Shown piece by piece: positions 5,698-6,133 of a stretch of DNA of 6,133 bases (position 1 is its first letter; each line of letters starts with the position of its first letter). A program made the position numbers and the translations under genes. Source of the stretch: Pseudomonadota bacterium (GTDB lineage Bacteria > Pseudomonadota > Gammaproteobacteria > Xanthomonadales > Xanthomonadaceae); the NCBI GenBank assembly GCA_019348095.1, contig JAHWKC010000145.1, positions 1 through 6,133 of the forward strand, read 5' to 3'. The notes beneath the pieces were generated by a model. It was not told the DNA's origin and did not search any database. It worked only from the letters and a program-made list of their open reading frames with translations.

Positions 5698-5743
5698 GGG
5701 ACGGGTTCGTCCCGGGTCGGATGATGGCCGCTGGCGAAGCGGC
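5698..5743 (-). other. Two hairpins in the dnaX-ybaB spacer
   Basis: The 99-base spacer holds two perfect 6-bp stem-loops. One pairs GCCGCT with AGCGGC (5727-5732 and 5738-5743, five-base loop). The other pairs GGGACG with CGTCCC (5698-5703 and 5708-5713, four-base loop) and ends 22 bases before the ybaB start. No T-run follows either stem in the minus direction; a T5 (5757-5753) precedes them. They may affect mRNA processing or the relative output of dnaX and ybaB. I see no convincing -35/-10 pair for a separate ybaB promoter. Confidence 0.35.
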
Positions 5744-5774
5744 AACGGCGTGAAAAATGGATTTCGCGCCGGAC

Positions 5775-5996
5775 TCAGTGCGGCTCGTCGAGCGGCCGGA
5801 TCGAGTCCGGCACGAGCCGGGCGCCGTGTTGCGAGATCAGCCGCTGCACGTCCGGATCGCTCATGAATGCCGCTTCGGCCGCACTTTGCCGCTCGTCGCG
5901 CGCACGCTCGTTGCGTGCGCTGAGCGACTCCACCGGCTGCGCCGCCGCCTCGAAGCGGATCTGCGGCGCCTCGCCCAGTACCGGCGCCAGCGCGTC
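5775..5996 (-). CDS. dnaX: DNA polymerase III gamma/tau subunit, C-terminal fragment
   Basis: About 74 residues ending at TGA 5777-5775: DALAPVLGEAPQIRFEAAAQ, then a charged helix with ESLSARNERARDERQ, and FMSDPDVQRLISQHGARLV with PDSIRP near the end. This is the C-terminal domain of the tau form of DnaX, which binds the polymerase alpha subunit; the wording is close to Xanthomonadaceae DnaX as I recall it. Its position directly before ybaB and recR is canonical. The AAA clamp-loader core and middle domains are absent: upstream of about 5982-6002 the same open frame becomes a molybdopterin-enzyme C-terminus. The gene is therefore cut, by real rearrangement or chimera. Confidence 0.85.
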   Translation of the reverse strand, partial: DALAPVLGEAPQIRFEAAAQPVESLSARNERARDERQSAAEAAFMSDPDVQRLISQHGARLVPDSIRPLDEPH

Positions 5997-6133
5997 GGCC
6001 ACCGCCGAGGTGATGGCCGCCGGCGGCGAGATCGCGCCGCCCTCTCCCATGCCCTTCGTCCCGAGCAGCGTGTCCTGCGAGCGCGTCTCGAGGTGCGAGA
6101 CGTCGATGCGCGGCACGTCCGTCGTGCCGACGA
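5985..6133 (-). CDS. CoxL/xanthine dehydrogenase-type molybdenum subunit, C-terminal region, partial
   Basis: The frame is open at the right edge and reads VGTTDVPRIDVSHLETRSQD, then LLGTKGMGEGGAISPPAAITSAVADALAP. This is the characteristic end of large molybdopterin subunits of xanthine dehydrogenase/aldehyde oxidase/CO-dehydrogenase-like enzymes (usual form: HLETPSPxTPLGxKGxGEGGxIxPPAAIxNAVxDAL). The glutamate in KGMGEGG corresponds to the active-site Glu of the family. These enzymes hydroxylate purines or oxidise aldehydes with an Mo cofactor, with FAD and Fe-S partner subunits. The remaining C-terminus is replaced by DnaX sequence in the same frame, at a segment (ADALAP) that fits both families. 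The exact substrate cannot be read from this piece. Confidence 0.8.

Overview
The window is very GC-rich and gene-dense. It looks like chromosomal DNA of a gammaproteobacterium of the Xanthomonadaceae/Lysobacteraceae group (Lysobacter, Luteimonas or Xanthomonas relatives). Three things point there: a YbaB/EbfC protein beginning MRGNIAQLM, a dnaX-ybaB-recR operon next to a MoxR-DUF58-transglutaminase operon, and TGTAGGAGCG-type REP palindromes. The taxon is inferred from remembered family sequences, not from a search.

Left edge (1-541): three gene pieces meet within 150 bases. They are the C-terminus of a nucleoside/simple-sugar-type ABC ATPase (minus strand, 14-214), an unrecognised two-helix membrane stretch (plus, about 215-361) and the C-terminus of a MoxR AAA ATPase (plus, 362-541). 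None is complete and no normal gene boundary lies between them, so this is a rearrangement or an assembly/amplification chimera.

Core, plus strand (362-4067): moxR(3' end) - DUF58 - tgpA-like transglutaminase - Slp-family lipoprotein. It reads as one operon with overlapping stop/start codons (8 nt, then 4 nt). The likely chain is a cytosolic MoxR chaperone, a membrane DUF58 partner, a large inner-membrane protein with an intact periplasmic Cys-His-Asp centre, and a small lipoprotein predicted for the outer membrane, which suggests a cell-envelope maintenance module.

Between the convergent genes slp and HIT (4068-4324): a cluster of REP-like palindromes, including a probable inverted pair (REPIN).

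Core, minus strand (4325 to about 6000): dnaX(3' end) - ybaB - recR - HIT. recR, a DNA-repair gene, carries a frameshift at about 4954-4957; the original frame then stays open into the HIT gene.

Right edge (about 5982-6133): the dnaX C-terminus is fused in frame to the C-terminal region of a CoxL/xanthine-dehydrogenase-type molybdopterin subunit at a stretch that fits both families. The foreign pieces at the two edges (an ABC ATPase of the type that imports nucleosides, and a xanthine-dehydrogenase-like subunit) could come from one purine-catabolism locus. I found no clear undescribed defence or mobile system. The features most worth checking are the chimeric edges, the broken recR and the REP cluster.
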